A DNA stretch of 58,961 nt from Geobacillus icigianus (GCF_000750005.1 NZ_JPYA01000125.1:1-58961), one strand, 5' to 3'; shown: positions 20,501-38,523, counted from the first letter of the stretch. Numbers and translations: made by a program. Notes: a model not told the origin generated them from the sequence alone.

Positions 20501-20764
20501 TTAGAGAACAACGGCTTTCTCGACGATTTCGACCAAACGGAAGCGTTTCGTGGCCGACAGCGGGCGAGTCTCCATGATTTTGACGATGTCGCCGACTTTC
20601 GCTTCGTTATGTTCATCGTGCGCTTTGTATTTTTTCGAATATTTCACGCGCTTGCCGTACAGCGGATGTTTTTTGTACGTTTCCACCAATACGGTGATCG
20701 TTTTGTCCATTTTGTCCGATACAACCCGTCCAACGTACACTTTGCGTTGATTGCGTTCGCTCAT
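20501..20764 (-). CDS. rpsQ: 30S ribosomal protein S17
   Basis: S17 (87 residues) is an OB-fold primary 16S binder. The sequence begins [20 protein letters not shown] and contains [20 protein letters not shown]. It follows rpmC by 25 bp. Confidence 0.98.
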   Translation of the reverse strand: MSERNQRKVYVGRVVSDKMDKTITVLVETYKKHPLYGKRVKYSKKYKAHDEHNEAKVGDIVKIMETRPLSATKRFRLVEIVEKAVVL

Positions 20765-20789
20765 TTCGCAAACCTCCTCTCAAACAACA

Positions 20790-20990
20790 TTATTTATTGG
20801 CAGCGAGCTCACGTTCGCGAATGATCGTTTTCATGCGGGCGATGTCTTTGCGCACTTGACGGATGCGCGCCGTGTTTTCCAATTGGCCGGTCGCCAGCTG
20901 GAAGCGAAGGTTGAACAGTTCTTCCTTCAACGCTTTAATTTTTTGTTCGATTTCGGCAGTGGTCAACTCACGGATTTCTTTCGCTTTCAT
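20790..20990 (-). CDS. rpmC: 50S ribosomal protein L29
   Basis: L29 (66 residues) is a two-helix protein at the exit tunnel near the trigger-factor site. It begins [17 protein letters not shown]. Its ATG overlaps the rplP stop by one base, so translation is coupled. Confidence 0.97.
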   Translation of the reverse strand: MKAKEIRELTTAEIEQKIKALKEELFNLRFQLATGQLENTARIRQVRKDIARMKTIIRERELAANK

Positions 20991-21415
20991 TACGCTTCAC
21001 CACCAGTTTCTTCACGTTTTACAAATTTGCATTTGATCGGAAGTTTGTGAGAAGCGAGACGCAATGCTTCACGTGCCACTTCTTCAGAAACACCGCCCAC
21101 TTCAAACATCACTTTGCCCGGTTTCACAACGGCAACCCATCCTTCCGGCGCCCCTTTACCGGAACCCATCCGCACTTCAAGCGGCTTGGCGGTATACGGT
21201 TTGGATGGGAAAATGCGGATCCATACTTTCCCGCCCCGTCTCATGTAACGAGTCATCGCCCGGCGAGCCGCTTCGATTTGCCGGTTCGTAATCCAGGCCG
21301 ATTCCAATGCTTGCAAGCCAAATTCACCGAAATGAACTTCCGTACCGCCTTTCGCGCGGCCTTTCATCCGTCCGCGGTGTTCGCGGCGATATTTGACGCG
21401 TTTTGGCATCAACAT
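20990..21415 (-). CDS. rplP: 50S ribosomal protein L16
   Basis: L16 (141 residues) is a late-assembling protein near the A site. It starts [19 protein letters not shown] and has the core [17 protein letters not shown]. The RBS GGAGGAAA lies at the end of rpsC, two bases of spacer separate the genes. Confidence 0.98.
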   Translation of the reverse strand: MLMPKRVKYRREHRGRMKGRAKGGTEVHFGEFGLQALESAWITNRQIEAARRAMTRYMRRGGKVWIRIFPSKPYTAKPLEVRMGSGKGAPEGWVAVVKPGKVMFEVGGVSEEVAREALRLASHKLPIKCKFVKREETGGEA

Positions 21416-21417
21416 GA

Positions 21418-22074
21418 TTATTTTCCTCCTTCCTCGGCTTTTTTCTTAGTCGGAAGGACTTCCCCACGATAAATCCATACTTTGACGCCGATTTTTCCGT
21501 ACGTCGTGTCGGCTTCTGCCGTCGCATAGTCAATGTCAGCGCGCAACGTATGGAGTGGAACCGTCCCTTCGCTGTAATGTTCCGAACGAGCGATATCGGC
21601 ACCGCCTAAACGGCCGGATACCATCGTTTTGATCCCTTTCGCCCCGGCGCGCATCGCCCGTTGAATGGCTTGTTTTTGCGCCCGACGGAACGAAACGCGG
21701 TTTTCCAATTGGCGAGCGATATTTTCAGCGACAAGTTTCGCGTCCAAATCCGGCTTTTTAATTTCAACGATGTTGATATGAACCCGCTTGCCCGTCAGCT
21801 GCGCGAGCGCTTTGCGGAGCGCTTCGACTTCAGAGCCGCCTTTCCCGATCACCATGCCCGGTTTCGCCGTATGGATCGTGACGTTGACGCGGTTGGCTGC
21901 CCGTTCGATCTCCACGCGGGAAACGGCCGCATCTTGCAGGCGTTTGTTGAGATATTCACGGATTTTCAAGTCTTCGTGCAGCAGATCGGCGTAGTCTTTT
22001 TCCGCATACCATCTTGATTCCCAGTCACGAATGATGCCGATGCGCAGACCGATCGGATGAACCTTTTGACCCAC
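21418..22074 (-). CDS. rpsC: 30S ribosomal protein S3
   Basis: S3 (218 residues) is at the mRNA entry tunnel with helicase activity. The KH domain motif [13 protein letters not shown] (about 75-90) and the C-terminal domain [21 protein letters not shown] are present. It lies three bases after rplV. Confidence 0.98.
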   Translation of the reverse strand: MGQKVHPIGLRIGIIRDWESRWYAEKDYADLLHEDLKIREYLNKRLQDAAVSRVEIERAANRVNVTIHTAKPGMVIGKGGSEVEALRKALAQLTGKRVHINIVEIKKPDLDAKLVAENIARQLENRVSFRRAQKQAIQRAMRAGAKGIKTMVSGRLGGADIARSEHYSEGTVPLHTLRADIDYATAEADTTYGKIGVKVWIYRGEVLPTKKKAEEGGK

Positions 22075-22077
22075 GGA

Positions 22078-22419
22078 TTATCCCTCCTTCTTTTCTGAAA
22101 CGACGATCGTAATATGGCTTGTGCGTTTGTTGATGGCGCTTGCCCGTCCCATCGCGCGCGGACGGAAACGTTTCAGCGTCGGGCCTTCATCGACATAGGC
22201 TTGAGAAACCACCAAGTTGGTAACGTCCATGTCATAGTTGTGCTCAGCGTTGGCGACCGCTGATTTCAATACTTTTTCGATGATCGGAGAAGCCGCTTTT
22301 GGCGTATGGCGCAAAATCGCGAACGCTTCGCCGACTTCTTTGCCGCGAATCAAGTCAATGACTAAGCGCGCTTTGCGAGGAGCGATGCGAACGGTTCTCG
22401 CAACTGCTTTAGCTTGCAT
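22078..22419 (-). CDS. rplV: 50S ribosomal protein L22
   Basis: L22 (113 residues) lines the nascent-peptide exit tunnel; its beta-hairpin ([16 protein letters not shown]) is intact with no insertion or deletion of the kind linked to macrolide resistance. RBS GAGGAGG precedes ATG 22419. Confidence 0.98.
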   Translation of the reverse strand: MQAKAVARTVRIAPRKARLVIDLIRGKEVGEAFAILRHTPKAASPIIEKVLKSAVANAEHNYDMDVTNLVVSQAYVDEGPTLKRFRPRAMGRASAINKRTSHITIVVSEKKEG

Positions 22420-22437
22420 ATCTAGAACCTCCTCTCA

Positions 22438-22716
22438 TTACCGTTTCGTTTTCTTGTCATCGCCGGCATGGCCGCGGAACGTGCGCGTCGGCGCGAATTC
22501 CCCGAGCTTGTGCCCGACCATGTCTTCCGTGATGTAAACGGGAACGTGTTTACGGCCATCGTACACTGCGATCGTATGCCCGACAAATTGCGGGAAGATC
22601 GTCGAACGGCGAGACCATGTTTTGATCACTTGTTTTTGCCCTGTTTCATTCAATTTTTCAATCTTTTTCATCAAATGTTCATCGCAAAACGGACCTTTTT
22701 TCAAGCTGCGACCCAT
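22438..22716 (-). CDS. rpsS: 30S ribosomal protein S19
   Basis: S19 (92 residues) is in the 30S head with S13. It begins [15 protein letters not shown] and has the core [21 protein letters not shown]. It lies 33 bp after rplB and 18 bp before rplV. Confidence 0.98.
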   Translation of the reverse strand: MGRSLKKGPFCDEHLMKKIEKLNETGQKQVIKTWSRRSTIFPQFVGHTIAVYDGRKHVPVYITEDMVGHKLGEFAPTRTFRGHAGDDKKTKR

Positions 22717-22749
22717 AAGTGAACCTCCCTTCTGAATTGCGCTCGTTCA

Positions 22750-23580
22750 TTACTTCTTGCGGCGACGGATGATGAATTTATCCGATTTGTTTTTCTTTTT
22801 GCGCGTTTTGTAGCCAAGCGTCGGTTTGCCCCACGGCGTCATCGGCGATTTGCGTCCGATTGGTGCTTTGCCCTCACCACCGCCGTGCGGATGGTCAACC
22901 GGGTTCATGACCGAACCGCGGACTGTCGGACGAATGCCAAGCCAGCGAGCGCGTCCCGCTTTCCCGATGTTGACAAGCTCATGCTGCTCGTTGCCGACTT
23001 CGCCGACCGTAGCGCGGCATTTGCCCAAAATCAGGCGCACTTCGCCGGAAGCAAGACGAACGATGACATATTTTCCTTCTTTCCCAAGCACTTGGGCTGA
23101 CGTGCCTGCTGCGCGCACCAATTGCCCGCCGCGGCCTGGTTTCAGCTCGATGTTGTGGACGAGCGTACCGACCGGGATGTTCTCAAGCGGCAGCGCATTG
23201 CCCACTTTAATGTCTGCGTCCGGGCCGGACATGATTTCCATGCCGACTTTTAAGTTTTTCGGCGCGATAATGTAGCGCTTCTCGCCATCAGCATAGTTGA
23301 TGAGCGCGATATTGGCGGAACGGTTCGGATCGTATTCGATCGTAGCAACGCGTCCCGGAATTCCGTCTTTGTCGCGTTTAAAGTCGATGATCCGGTATTG
23401 GCGTTTATGGCCACCGCCTTGATGGCGAACCGTGATTTTCCCTTGGTTGTTGCGGCCCGCTTTTTTCTTTAACGGAGCGAGCAGCGATTTTTCTGGCTGA
23501 TCTGTCGTAATTTCCGAGAAATCCAGCACCGTCATGCCGCGACGGCCGTTCGATGTCGGTTTATATTTTTTAATCGCCAT
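22750..23580 (-). CDS. rplB: 50S ribosomal protein L2
   Basis: L2 (276 residues) is needed for subunit joining and peptidyl-transferase activity. The catalytic-centre histidine region [18 protein letters not shown] near the C-terminus is conserved. RBS GGAGGGAC precedes ATG 23580, 35 bp after rplW. Confidence 0.98.
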   Translation of the reverse strand: MAIKKYKPTSNGRRGMTVLDFSEITTDQPEKSLLAPLKKKAGRNNQGKITVRHQGGGHKRQYRIIDFKRDKDGIPGRVATIEYDPNRSANIALINYADGEKRYIIAPKNLKVGMEIMSGPDADIKVGNALPLENIPVGTLVHNIELKPGRGGQLVRAAGTSAQVLGKEGKYVIVRLASGEVRLILGKCRATVGEVGNEQHELVNIGKAGRARWLGIRPTVRGSVMNPVDHPHGGGEGKAPIGRKSPMTPWGKPTLGYKTRKKKNKSDKFIIRRRKK

Positions 23581-23615
23581 CGGAATGTCCCTCCTTCGTC
23601 ACAAATATGAGTTCG

Positions 23616-23903
23616 TTACACTTCGAACAGTTCGATCTCTTTGCTGTCCGGCGTCAGCGTCACGATCGCTTTGCGGCGGCGGTTCGTATAGCCGCTGTAA
23701 CGGCCGACGCGTTTAAATTTCCCTTTATAGTTCATGATGTTGACTTTTTCGACTTTGACGCCAAAAATTTTCTCAACGGCGTCTTTTACTTCCGTTTTGT
23801 TCGCTTTGACGTCGACTTCAAACGTATATTTTTTTTGCCCGATCAAGTCCATTGTGTTTTCCGTGATGATGGGGCGCTTAATAATGTCGCGAGGGTCTTT
23901 CAT
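23616..23903 (-). CDS. rplW: 50S ribosomal protein L23
   Basis: L23 (95 residues) is the main docking site of trigger factor and SRP at the tunnel exit. It starts [17 protein letters not shown]. Its ATG overlaps the rplD stop by one base. Confidence 0.98.
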   Translation of the reverse strand: MKDPRDIIKRPIITENTMDLIGQKKYTFEVDVKANKTEVKDAVEKIFGVKVEKVNIMNYKGKFKRVGRYSGYTNRRRKAIVTLTPDSKEIELFEV

Positions 23904-24526
23904 TATGCAAGCACCTCCTCTACCTTCTCCACGGCCGCCTTCGTAATGACGAGCTTGTCGTGGTTCAGCACATCAAGCACATTGATGCCGCTGGCCGCCA
24001 CCACTTTGACGCCCGGGATGTTGCGCGCCGACAAATACACGGTTTCGTTCAATTCGTCGGTGACAATGAGCGCTTTCCGGTCAACCGAGAGGTTATTCAA
24101 AATTTTTACCATTTCTTTCGTTTTCGGCGCTTCCAACGACAATTGGTCCAAGACAACGATGTCGTTTTCGAGCACTTTCGAAGACAAAGCCGATTTGATC
24201 GCCAAACGGCGAACTTTTTTCGGCAGTTTGTAGCTGTAGCTGCGCGGTACCGGACCGAAGACCGTGCCGCCGCCGCGCCATTGCGGAGCGCGAATCGAAC
24301 CTTGGCGGGCGCGTCCTGTCCCTTTTTGACGCCACGGTTTGCGGCCGCCGCCGCTCACTTCAGCGCGGTTTTTCGTTTTGTGCGTTCCTTGGCGCATCGA
24401 AGCGCGTTGCATGATGACTGCTTCAAACAACACATGTTTATTTGGCTCAATCCCAAAAACGGCGTCGTTCAGTTCAATTTCGCCGACTGTCTGTCCGTTT
24501 TGGTTGTACAATGCTACTTTTGGCAT
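23903..24526 (-). CDS. rplD: 50S ribosomal protein L4
   Basis: L4 (207 residues) reaches the exit tunnel through the loop around [19 protein letters not shown] (about 63-81), which is unaltered. In E. coli it also represses the S10 operon; whether it does so here is not shown by the sequence. It follows rplC by 29 bp. Confidence 0.98.
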   Translation of the reverse strand: MPKVALYNQNGQTVGEIELNDAVFGIEPNKHVLFEAVIMQRASMRQGTHKTKNRAEVSGGGRKPWRQKGTGRARQGSIRAPQWRGGGTVFGPVPRSYSYKLPKKVRRLAIKSALSSKVLENDIVVLDQLSLEAPKTKEMVKILNNLSVDRKALIVTDELNETVYLSARNIPGVKVVAASGINVLDVLNHDKLVITKAAVEKVEEVLA

Positions 24527-24555
24527 TACGTAGTTCCTCCTTTCTTGGCCGGATG

Positions 24556-25197
24556 TTATTTCGCCTTCTTCGCCGCTTTCACAGCGCTTTTGACAATCAC
24601 TAAGCCTTTTCTCGGTCCTGGCACATTGCCTTTAATGAGCAGCAAGTTGCGTTCCGGATCGACTTTGACGATTTTCAAGTTTTGGATCGTCACACGCTCG
24701 CCACCCATGCGGCCCGGCAAGTTTTTCGTTTTGAATACGCGGTTCGGCGCGATGGCCCCCATCGAACCAGGGCGACGATGGTAGCGAGAACCGTGAGCCA
24801 TTGGTCCGCGCGATTGGCCGTGGCGCTTGATGGCCCCTTGGAACCCTTTCCCTTTCGAAGTGCCTGTGACGTCAACGATGTCGCCTTCGCTGAAAATGTC
24901 CACTTTCACTTCTTGACCAACTTCGTATTCATCCACGTTGGCGCCACGGATTTCGCGAATGAAGCGCTTAGGTGCCGTGTTTGCTTTGGCAGCATGGCCG
25001 ATTTGCGGTTTGTTGGCGCGCTTTTCGCGAATGTCTTCAAAACCTAATTGAATCGCTTCGTAACCGTCGTTTTCGATCGTTTTCTTTTGCAAAACGACGT
25101 TCGGCGTCGCTTCGATGACAGTTACCGGAATCAAATCGCCGTTTTCCGCAAATACTTGCGTCATACCGATTTTTCTTCCTAAGATTCCTTTCGTCAT
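24556..25197 (-). CDS. rplC: 50S ribosomal protein L3
   Basis: L3 (213 residues) begins [16 protein letters not shown] and has the central extension [20 protein letters not shown] that approaches the peptidyl-transferase centre. It is 20 bp after rpsJ with RBS AGGAGGT. Confidence 0.98.
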   Translation of the reverse strand: MTKGILGRKIGMTQVFAENGDLIPVTVIEATPNVVLQKKTIENDGYEAIQLGFEDIREKRANKPQIGHAAKANTAPKRFIREIRGANVDEYEVGQEVKVDIFSEGDIVDVTGTSKGKGFQGAIKRHGQSRGPMAHGSRYHRRPGSMGAIAPNRVFKTKNLPGRMGGERVTIQNLKIVKVDPERNLLLIKGNVPGPRKGLVIVKSAVKAAKKAK

Positions 25198-25217
25198 TGG
25201 TCACACCTCCTAATCCA

Positions 25218-25547
<330 letters not shown>

Positions 25548-25583
25548 CTATTTTGAAAATAGACTTCTCCACGGAAATTTCCT

Positions 25584-25614
25584 GCACACCGCCGTGGCAA
25601 AGCGGCCGGGTGTG
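25584..25614 (-). promoter_or_regulatory. Hairpin in rpsJ leader
   Basis: The minus strand folds as CACACC...GGTGTG with a GC-rich interior, within the roughly 125-nt leader of the S10 operon. A role in control of the operon is inference. Confidence 0.45.
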
Positions 25615-25658
25615 TCAGCAACCTTCCGCTTCATCGCAGTCAAAGACCAACATTTGAT

Positions 25659-25687
25659 ATTATACTGGTATGTAAGGGAGATTGCAA
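25659..25687 (-). promoter_or_regulatory. Sigma-A promoter P2 of the S10 operon
   Basis: TTGCAA and TATAAT are 17 bp apart on the minus strand, about 125 bp upstream of rpsJ. Confidence 0.8.
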
Positions 25688-25717
25688 GCCATTTCTTCGC
25701 TTTTCCCACACTTCTTC

Positions 25718-25746
25718 ATTATACCGAGGCACCGGGCCGTTTTCAA
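25718..25746 (-). promoter_or_regulatory. Sigma-A promoter P1 of the S10 operon
   Basis: TTGAAA and TATAAT are 17 bp apart on the minus strand, 59 bp upstream of P2. The rest of the tuf-rpsJ gap (25747-25910), where B. subtilis has ybaC, shows no gene. Confidence 0.75.
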
Positions 25747-25910
25747 CATCGCCTCGGGAAAAGGAAAGATGGAAGGGGAGCACATGCAAGCACCACGCTC
25801 GCTCGAGGAAAAAGGGTGAACCAACGTTGGGGGCGTCGCTCTTTTGGCCAATAGGCAAAAGAAAAAGGCTGACCGAAAAAACGCCGCCGTTCAAGATCGC
25901 ACAACTTGAT

Positions 25911-25955
25911 AGAAAACGAAAGAGGGTGTCCCGATCGTTTTCCGGACACCCTCTT
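25911..25955 (-). terminator. Terminator of the str operon after tuf
   Basis: AGAGGGTGTCC pairs with GGACACCCTCT (11 bp) and is followed by TTTCGTTTTCT on the minus strand, 11 bp past the tuf stop. Confidence 0.88.
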
Positions 25956-25965
25956 TTCGCTTCAA

Positions 25966-27153
25966 TTATTCAATGATTTGCGATACCGAACCAGCGCCAA
26001 CCGTGCGGCCGCCTTCACGGATCGAGAATTTCGTTCCTTCTTCGATCGCGATCGGAGCGATCAGTTCGACCGTCATTTCGACGTTGTCGCCAGGCATAAC
26101 CATCTCAACGCCTTCCGGAAGCGTGATGATGCCCGTTACGTCCGTCGTACGGAAGTAGAATTGCGGACGGTAGTTCGAGAAGAACGGCGTATGGCGTCCG
26201 CCTTCTTCTTTCGTCAAAACGTAAACTTGCGCTTTAAATTTCGTATGCGGCGTGATCGAGCCCGGTTTCGCCAACACTTGGCCGCGCTCAACTTCATCGC
26301 GCGATACACCGCGGAGAAGCGCACCGATGTTGTCGCCGGCTTCCGCTTGGTCGAGAAGCTTGCGGAACATTTCTACGCCCGTAACCGTCGTCGATTTCGG
26401 TTCATCGGAAAGACCGATGATTTCAACCGGATCGCCGACTTTCAACGTACCGCGCTCAACACGGCCCGTCGCAACCGTACCGCGGCCCGTAATCGAGAAG
26501 ACGTCCTCGATCGGCATCATGAACGGTTTGTCTACTTCACGTTGCGGCGTCGGGATGTACTCGTCAACCGCGTTCATCAGTTCAAGAATTTTTTCTTCCC
26601 ATTGCGGGTCGCCTTCGAGCGCTTTTAATGCCGAACCTTTGATGACCGGCACTTCATCGCCCGGGAAGTCGTATTCAGAGAGCAGATCGCGAACTTCCAT
26701 TTCAACGAGCTCAAGCAATTCTTCGTCGTCCACCATGTCGCATTTGTTCAAGAACACAACGATGTACGGAACGCCAACTTGGCGGGAGAGAAGAATGTGC
26801 TCGCGCGTTTGCGGCATCGGACCGTCCGCTGCCGATACAACAAGGATTGCACCGTCCATTTGCGCTGCGCCCGTGATCATGTTTTTGACGTAGTCCGCGT
26901 GCCCTGGGCAGTCAACGTGCGCATAGTGGCGATTGTCCGTTTCATACTCAACGTGCGCCGTCGAGATCGTGATTCCGCGCTCACGCTCTTCCGGAGCCGC
27001 GTCGATTTGGTCGTATGCTCTCGCTTCCGCCTTTCCTTGTTTTGCCAAAACCGTCGTGATGGCAGCTGTCAACGTCGTTTTCCCATGGTCAACGTGGCCG
27101 ATCGTGCCGATGTTGACGTGCGGTTTCGTGCGTTCGAATTTCGCTTTAGCCAT
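25966..27153 (-). CDS. tuf: Elongation factor Tu
   Basis: EF-Tu (395 residues) carries aminoacyl-tRNA to the ribosome. G1 motif GHVDHGKT, G3 DCPGH and G4 NKCD are present, with intact domains 2 and 3 ending AGSVSQIIE. It is the last gene of the str operon but has a predicted promoter of its own just after the fusA stop, which would allow excess EF-Tu. Confidence 0.99.
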   Translation of the reverse strand: MAKAKFERTKPHVNIGTIGHVDHGKTTLTAAITTVLAKQGKAEARAYDQIDAAPEERERGITISTAHVEYETDNRHYAHVDCPGHADYVKNMITGAAQMDGAILVVSAADGPMPQTREHILLSRQVGVPYIVVFLNKCDMVDDEELLELVEMEVRDLLSEYDFPGDEVPVIKGSALKALEGDPQWEEKILELMNAVDEYIPTPQREVDKPFMMPIEDVFSITGRGTVATGRVERGTLKVGDPVEIIGLSDEPKSTTVTGVEMFRKLLDQAEAGDNIGALLRGVSRDEVERGQVLAKPGSITPHTKFKAQVYVLTKEEGGRHTPFFSNYRPQFYFRTTDVTGIITLPEGVEMVMPGDNVEMTVELIAPIAIEEGTKFSIREGGRTVGAGSVSQIIE

Positions 27154-27209
27154 GAGAGATCCTCCTTAAAAATGAAAATATAATGGATATGGTTGTTAAG
27201 TATAGGATG

Positions 27210-27232
27210 CTTGGGAACAAAATGTTCCCAAG
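27210..27232 (-). promoter_or_regulatory. Perfect hairpin in the tuf leader
   Basis: CTTGGGAAC and GTTCCCAAG form a 9-bp perfect stem around a 5-nt AT loop. No T-run follows, so it is not a terminator. It may stabilise or process the tuf mRNA (inference). Confidence 0.6.
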
Positions 27233-27249
27233 TCTTACTTACATAAGTA

Positions 27250-27278
27250 TTTATAGCGAAACTAGCAAAAGAAATCAA
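27250..27278 (-). promoter_or_regulatory. Internal sigma-A promoter of tuf
   Basis: TTGATT and TATAAA are 17 bp apart on the minus strand. The -35 hexamer begins at the base after the fusA stop codon. Confidence 0.7.
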
Positions 27279-29357
<2,079 letters not shown>

Positions 29358-29462
29358 AGCGGTTATTTTCTCCTTCCTTCAATATAAAGTATAAACAGAT
29401 GGCGCCGCCCTCTTTTCTTTCACAAAGCGGAACAGCCTTGCTGAAAAAAGCTCCAATATATA

Positions 29463-29508
29463 GGAAGATAGGTGAACAGGCAGCGATCGTGCCTTCTCAC
29501 CTATTCCT
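29463..29508 (-). promoter_or_regulatory. Long hairpin between rpsG and fusA
   Basis: GGAATAGGTGA pairs with TCACCTATCTTCC and an inner stem AGGCA/TGCCT lies within. No T-run follows. Its position just after the rpsG stop suggests an mRNA-processing or S7-related control element, which is inference. Confidence 0.55.
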
Positions 29509-29528
29509 TTTAAGTTAAGCGGCGGTCC

Positions 29529-30035
<507 letters not shown>

Positions 30036-30038
30036 TCA

Positions 30039-30485
<447 letters not shown>

Positions 30486-30552
30486 TTAAGCCCACATATC
30501 CAGGCGGTTCATCTTTTATGCAAACAAAGGTTTAAAGGCAAAAGAAAAGCGC

Positions 30553-30801
30553 TTAGCGAAGAATCGCCACCGCGGCCGCGCCGACCTGGATTTTGCAAGC
30601 TTTGCCGAGCTTTTTCATCGAATCGACTTTCGTGACCGGCACATTCGCCTCATTGGCGGCCGTCGTCACTTGCTCGATGATCGGCGAGTCGGCATCCGTC
30701 GCCACGATCACTTCTACCGCTTTCCCTTCCTTTAAAGCCCTTATCGTTTGTTTGGTTCCAATCACAATTTTCCCAGCCTGTAATACTTTTTCATAAGACA
30801 T
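30553..30801 (-). CDS. rplGB: L7Ae/L30e-family kink-turn binding protein YbxF
   Basis: This 82-residue protein matches B. subtilis YbxF (RplGB), which binds kink-turn RNA and associates with ribosomes. The family fold signature runs from KIVIGTKQTIRALKEGKA to VDSMKKLGKACKIQVGAAAVAIL. It heads the str operon from its own promoter. Calling it a ribosomal protein is tentative; exact function is not settled. Confidence 0.93.
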   Translation of the reverse strand: MSYEKVLQAGKIVIGTKQTIRALKEGKAVEVIVATDADSPIIEQVTTAANEANVPVTKVDSMKKLGKACKIQVGAAAVAILR

Positions 30802-30845
30802 GTAACATATCCTCCAAAGTACCAGGTTGTTGGAACACCTTTATT

Positions 30846-30874
30846 AGACTACCATTTTCTTTGGCGATTGTCAA
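30846..30874 (-). promoter_or_regulatory. Sigma-A promoter of the str operon
   Basis: TTGACA and TAGTCT are 17 bp apart on the minus strand, about 45 bp upstream of ybxF and after the rpoC hairpin. Confidence 0.75.
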
Positions 30875-30892
30875 CAGCATTTTGCAGTCGGT

Positions 30893-30924
30893 GCCGCCGC
30901 TAAGGATAACCTTAGCGGGCGGCG
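30893..30924 (-). terminator. GC-rich hairpin after rpoC
   Basis: GCCGCCCGCTAAGG pairs with CCTTAGCGGCGGC (one bulged C). There is no T-run, so it would be a weak or non-canonical terminator, or an RNA end protector. Confidence 0.45.
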
Positions 30925-30933
30925 CCGTTCACA

Positions 30934-33900
30934 TTATTTGGACGAAACCGGGTCGCCGGCCGTTTCTTTCTTGATGGCCGGTTTTACGTTGCGATAGCGA
31001 GCCATGCCGGTTCCGGCCGGGACCAATTTTCCGATAATGACGTTTTCCTTCAAGCCAAGGAGCTCATCGCGTTTTCCTTTGATGGCTGCATCCGTCAAGA
31101 CGCGCGTTGTTTCTTGGAACGAAGCAGCCGACAAGAACGAATCGGTCTCCAGCGAGGCTTTGGTAATGCCAAGCAGCACTTGACGAGCCGTGGCCGGGCG
31201 TTTTCCTTCGCGCAGAGCTTGGGCATTGACGTCCGTAAATTGATGAACGTCCAACAGCGTGCCCGGCAGCACGTCGGTGTCTCCGGCATCAATGACGCGC
31301 ACTTTGCGCAGCATTTGCCGCACCATGACCTCAATGTGCTTATCGCTGATTTCCACCCCTTGCATCCGGTAAACTTTTTGTACTTCGCGGAGCAAGTATT
31401 CTTGGACGGACGTGATGTCGCGCACGCGCAGCAGCTGTTTCGGGTCAACCGAGCCTTCCGTCAGCTCTTGGCCGCGTTCGACACCCTGCCCTTCTTGGAC
31501 TTTCAGCCGCGCGTTGTACGGCGCTACGTACGTGCGCGTTTCCACCTCGCTTTGGACGACGATTTCATATTGGTTGTCGCGCGTTTCGTTAATCGAAATA
31601 ACCGTGCCGTCGATTTCCGAAATCACGGCTTGCCCTTTCGGATTGCGCGCTTCAAACAGCTCTTGCACCCGCGGCAACCCTTGGGTGATATCATCGCCGG
31701 CGACGCCGCCTGTATGGAACGTCCGCATCGTCAGCTGCGTGCCCGGCTCGCCGATCGACTGAGCGGCGATGATGCCGACCGCTTCGCCAACTTCGACGTC
31801 CATGCCGGTCGCCATGTTGCGGCCATAACATTTTTTGCAGACGCCATGGCGCGTGTTGCAGGCGAAGACGGAGCGAATCCACACTTCCGTTATGCCGGCT
31901 TTCACGATCTCATTGGCGATATCTTCGGTGATCATCTCGTCTTTGCGAACGATCACCTCTCCCGTTTCCGGATGGCGCACCGTTTTATGCGCATAGCGGC
32001 CGACAAGCCGTTCCTCGAGCTTGACCACCACTTCTGTGCCGTCGGTCAGCGCTCGCGCCAAAATGCCGCGGTCGGTGCCGCAATCTTCCTCGCGGACGAT
32101 GACGTCTTGCGCCACGTCGACGAGGCGGCGCGTGAGGTAACCCGAGTCGGCTGTTTTGAGCGCCGTATCCGCCAACCCTTTCCGCGCGCCGTGTGTGGAG
32201 ATAAAGTATTCCAAGACCGTCAAACCTTCGCGGAACGACGACTTGATCGGCAGCTCGATGATCCGGCCGGCCGGGTTGGCCATCAAGCCGCGCATCCCCG
32301 CAAGCTGCGTAAAGTTCGAGGCGTTCCCGCGAGCGCCGGAATCGCTCATCATAAAAATCGGGTTGCGCTTGTCGAGCGATTTCATCAGCCGGTCTTGAAT
32401 TTTGTCTTTCGCCGCGCTCCAGATGGAAATGACGCGCTCATACCGCTCTTCGTCGGTAATCAATCCGCGGCGGAACTGCTTCAAAACCGTATCGACTTTC
32501 GTTTGCGCTTCATCCAAAATTTCTTGTTTTTCCGGCAAAACGACGATGTCAGCGACACCGATCGTGATGCCCGCCTTCGTCGAATATTGGAAGCCGAGGT
32601 CTTTCATCCGGTCAAGCATTTTCGATGTTTCAGTAATTTTGAAACGCTTGAACACTTCAGCGATAATTTGCCCGAGCACTTTTTTCTTAAACGGCGGGAC
32701 AGGCTCGCGTTTGCGAATCTCTTCGCGCACGTTGACCCCTTTGTCAAGGAAGTACTTATCCGGCGTCCGCCCTTCAATGTTTTCCGTTGTCGGCTCGTTG
32801 ATGTACGGGAACGACTTCGGCAAAATTTCATTGAAAATGAGCTTGCCGACGGTCGTCAGGAGCAGCTTGCTGTTTTGTTCCTCAGTAAACGTTTCGTTGT
32901 TCAGCGAGCCGGCATGAATGGCGATGCGCGAATGGAGATGGACGTAACCGTTATGATAAGCAAGCAACGCCTCGTCCGTGTCTTTGAACACCATGCCTTC
33001 GCCGATGGCCCCTTCGCGCTCCATCGTCAAGTAGTAGTTTCCTAAAACCATGTCTTGCGATGGGGTAACGACCGGTTTGCCGTCTTTCGGGTTCAAAATG
33101 TTTTGCGCCGCCAACATCAACAAGCGCGCTTCGGCTTGCGCCTCAGCCGACAACGGCACGTGCACGGCCATTTGGTCGCCGTCGAAGTCGGCGTTGTACG
33201 CCGTACAAACGAGCGGATGAAGACGGATCGCCCGCCCTTCGACAAGCGTCGGCTCGAACGCCTGAATGCCGAGACGGTGCAGCGTCGGGGCGCGGTTTAA
33301 CAGCACCGGATGTTCTTTAATGACATCTTCGAGCACATCCCATACTTCCGGATGGACGCGCTCGATTTTCCGTTTCGCGCTTTTAATGTTGTGCGCCAAG
33401 CCCCGCTCGACAAGCTCCTTCATAACAAACGGCTTAAACAGCTCAAGCGCCATTTCTTTCGGCAAGCCGCATTGATACATTTTCAAGTTCGGGCCGACGA
33501 CAATGACGGAACGGCCGGAATAGTCGACCCGCTTGCCGAGCAAGTTTTGCCGGAAGCGGCCTTGCTTCCCTTTCAGCATATGAGAGAGCGACTTTAACGG
33601 ACGGTTCCCGGGACCCGTCACCGGACGGCCGCGGCGGCCGTTGTCGATCAACGCATCAACGGCCTCTTGCAACATCCGTTTCTCGTTTTGGACGATAATG
33701 TTCGGCGCGCCGAGGTCGAGAAGCCGTTTCAGCCGATTGTTGCGGTTGATGACGCGGCGGTACAAATCGTTTAAGTCCGACGTCGCAAACCGACCGCCGT
33801 CAAGCTGCACCATCGGGCGCAATTCCGGTGGAATGACCGGCAGCACATCAAGCACCATCCATGCTGGATCGTTTCCTGAGCTGCGGAACGCCTCAAGTAC

Positions 33901-34533
33901 CTCTAGGCGCTTAATGATGCGGGTGCGCCGCTGACCTTGCGCCGTTTTCAACTCCTCTTTCAGCGCGTTGACTTCTTTATCTAAATCAATGTCCTGGAGC
34001 AGTTTTTTGATCGCCTCCGCCCCCATCGACGCTTGGAATGATTGGCCGTATTTTTCGCGATAGGCGCGGTACTCTTTTTCCGACAGCAGCTGTTTTTTCT
34101 CAAGCGGTGTATCGCCCGGGTCGGTGACGACGTAGGAAGCAAAATAAATGACTTCCTCAAGCGCCCGCGGCGACATGTCAAGGACGAGCCCCATTCGGCT
34201 TGGGATCCCTTTGAAATACCAAATGTGCGACACCGGGGCGGCGAGCTCAATATGGCCCATCCGTTCGCGGCGAACTTTCGAACGCGTCACTTCGACGCCG
34301 CAACGGTCGCAGACGACGCCTTTGTAGCGAACGCGCTTATATTTGCCGCAGTGGCACTCCCAGTCTTTCGTCGGGCCGAAAATGCGCTCGCAAAACAGGC
34401 CGTCCTTTTCCGGCTTCAGCGTCCGGTAGTTGATCGTCTCCGGCTTTTTCACTTCGCCGTACGACCAAGAACGAATTTTTTCTGGGGAAGCGAGCCCGAT
34501 TTTCATGTACTCAAATTTATTGACATCCAGCAA
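30934..34533 (-). CDS. rpoC: RNA polymerase beta' subunit
   Basis: The 1199-residue subunit carries the Mg-binding NADFDGD motif (about residue 450), the N-terminal zinc site [20 protein letters not shown] and the second zinc site [11 protein letters not shown]. The start is TTG 34533, preceded by GGGAGGT, giving [16 protein letters not shown] as in B. subtilis. It follows rpoB by 113 bp and ends before a GC-rich hairpin. Confidence 0.99.
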   Translation of the reverse strand: MLDVNKFEYMKIGLASPEKIRSWSYGEVKKPETINYRTLKPEKDGLFCERIFGPTKDWECHCGKYKRVRYKGVVCDRCGVEVTRSKVRRERMGHIELAAPVSHIWYFKGIPSRMGLVLDMSPRALEEVIYFASYVVTDPGDTPLEKKQLLSEKEYRAYREKYGQSFQASMGAEAIKKLLQDIDLDKEVNALKEELKTAQGQRRTRIIKRLEVLEAFRSSGNDPAWMVLDVLPVIPPELRPMVQLDGGRFATSDLNDLYRRVINRNNRLKRLLDLGAPNIIVQNEKRMLQEAVDALIDNGRRGRPVTGPGNRPLKSLSHMLKGKQGRFRQNLLGKRVDYSGRSVIVVGPNLKMYQCGLPKEMALELFKPFVMKELVERGLAHNIKSAKRKIERVHPEVWDVLEDVIKEHPVLLNRAPTLHRLGIQAFEPTLVEGRAIRLHPLVCTAYNADFDGDQMAVHVPLSAEAQAEARLLMLAAQNILNPKDGKPVVTPSQDMVLGNYYLTMEREGAIGEGMVFKDTDEALLAYHNGYVHLHSRIAIHAGSLNNETFTEEQNSKLLLTTVGKLIFNEILPKSFPYINEPTTENIEGRTPDKYFLDKGVNVREEIRKREPVPPFKKKVLGQIIAEVFKRFKITETSKMLDRMKDLGFQYSTKAGITIGVADIVVLPEKQEILDEAQTKVDTVLKQFRRGLITDEERYERVISIWSAAKDKIQDRLMKSLDKRNPIFMMSDSGARGNASNFTQLAGMRGLMANPAGRIIELPIKSSFREGLTVLEYFISTHGARKGLADTALKTADSGYLTRRLVDVAQDVIVREEDCGTDRGILARALTDGTEVVVKLEERLVGRYAHKTVRHPETGEVIVRKDEMITEDIANEIVKAGITEVWIRSVFACNTRHGVCKKCYGRNMATGMDVEVGEAVGIIAAQSIGEPGTQLTMRTFHTGGVAGDDITQGLPRVQELFEARNPKGQAVISEIDGTVISINETRDNQYEIVVQSEVETRTYVAPYNARLKVQEGQGVERGQELTEGSVDPKQLLRVRDITSVQEYLLREVQKVYRMQGVEISDKHIEVMVRQMLRKVRVIDAGDTDVLPGTLLDVHQFTDVNAQALREGKRPATARQVLLGITKASLETDSFLSAASFQETTRVLTDAAIKGKRDELLGLKENVIIGKLVPAGTGMARYRNVKPAIKKETAGDPVSSK

Positions 34534-34646
34534 GGGGTATACCTCCCTTATTTGATCCGTCGGTTTTGCTCCATGGCTTGTTTGCCGTCCATCCGCTCGA
34601 ACGGCCGGCGGCGGGGGAATCCCCCCGCCTAACCGTCATGACCGCT

Positions 34647-38219
<3,573 letters not shown>

Positions 38220-38523
38220 GAGTGATTCACCCCTCAAATGTAGACATTATGAAAACCGGAACCGGAACGTGGTCGCCAACGGATCGGAAGGGACATAAAA
38301 AACCATCCCTATCAGTTGGCCCGCTCCGTCATTCCGGGGCAAAGCAGGCATGCTTGCGGCCGGCCCCCGCCGTCCGGGCGGAAACGGCTTTGCTTGCGTG
38401 CACCACCGTTTCGGGAAAGGGGATTTCAACACGCTCCCGGTGCGAGGAAACCAGGCGTTGAATGGGGAAAAAAAGAAAATGGTTTCTATTGCAATAGAAA
38501 ACCATATGGTTCATTGCTTATGG
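38220..38523 (-). promoter_or_regulatory. Structured 5' leader of rpoBC
   Basis: About 300 nt of noncoding leader. It holds the attenuator-like hairpin at 38469-38506 and, closer to rpoB, a GC-rich block in which GCAAAGC and GCTTTGC (about 38340-38395) can pair around a GGCCGGCC-rich interior. No reading frame of interest is present. Confidence 0.6.
38469..38506 (-). terminator. Attenuator-like terminator in rpoB leader
   Basis: On the minus strand GGTTTTCTATTG and CAATAGAAACC form an almost perfect palindrome followed by ATTTTCTTTTTTT. It lies downstream of both predicted rpoB promoters, so it would act on the rpoBC transcript or stop read-through from rplL/ybxB. Confidence 0.6.

Noticed and set aside
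31114..33045. Very long open frame (643 codons) on the plus strand
   Set aside because: It is exactly antisense to rpoC, has no RBS and its composition follows the codon bias of rpoC read backward. Many similar frames face clpC, gltX, rpoB and ecfA1.
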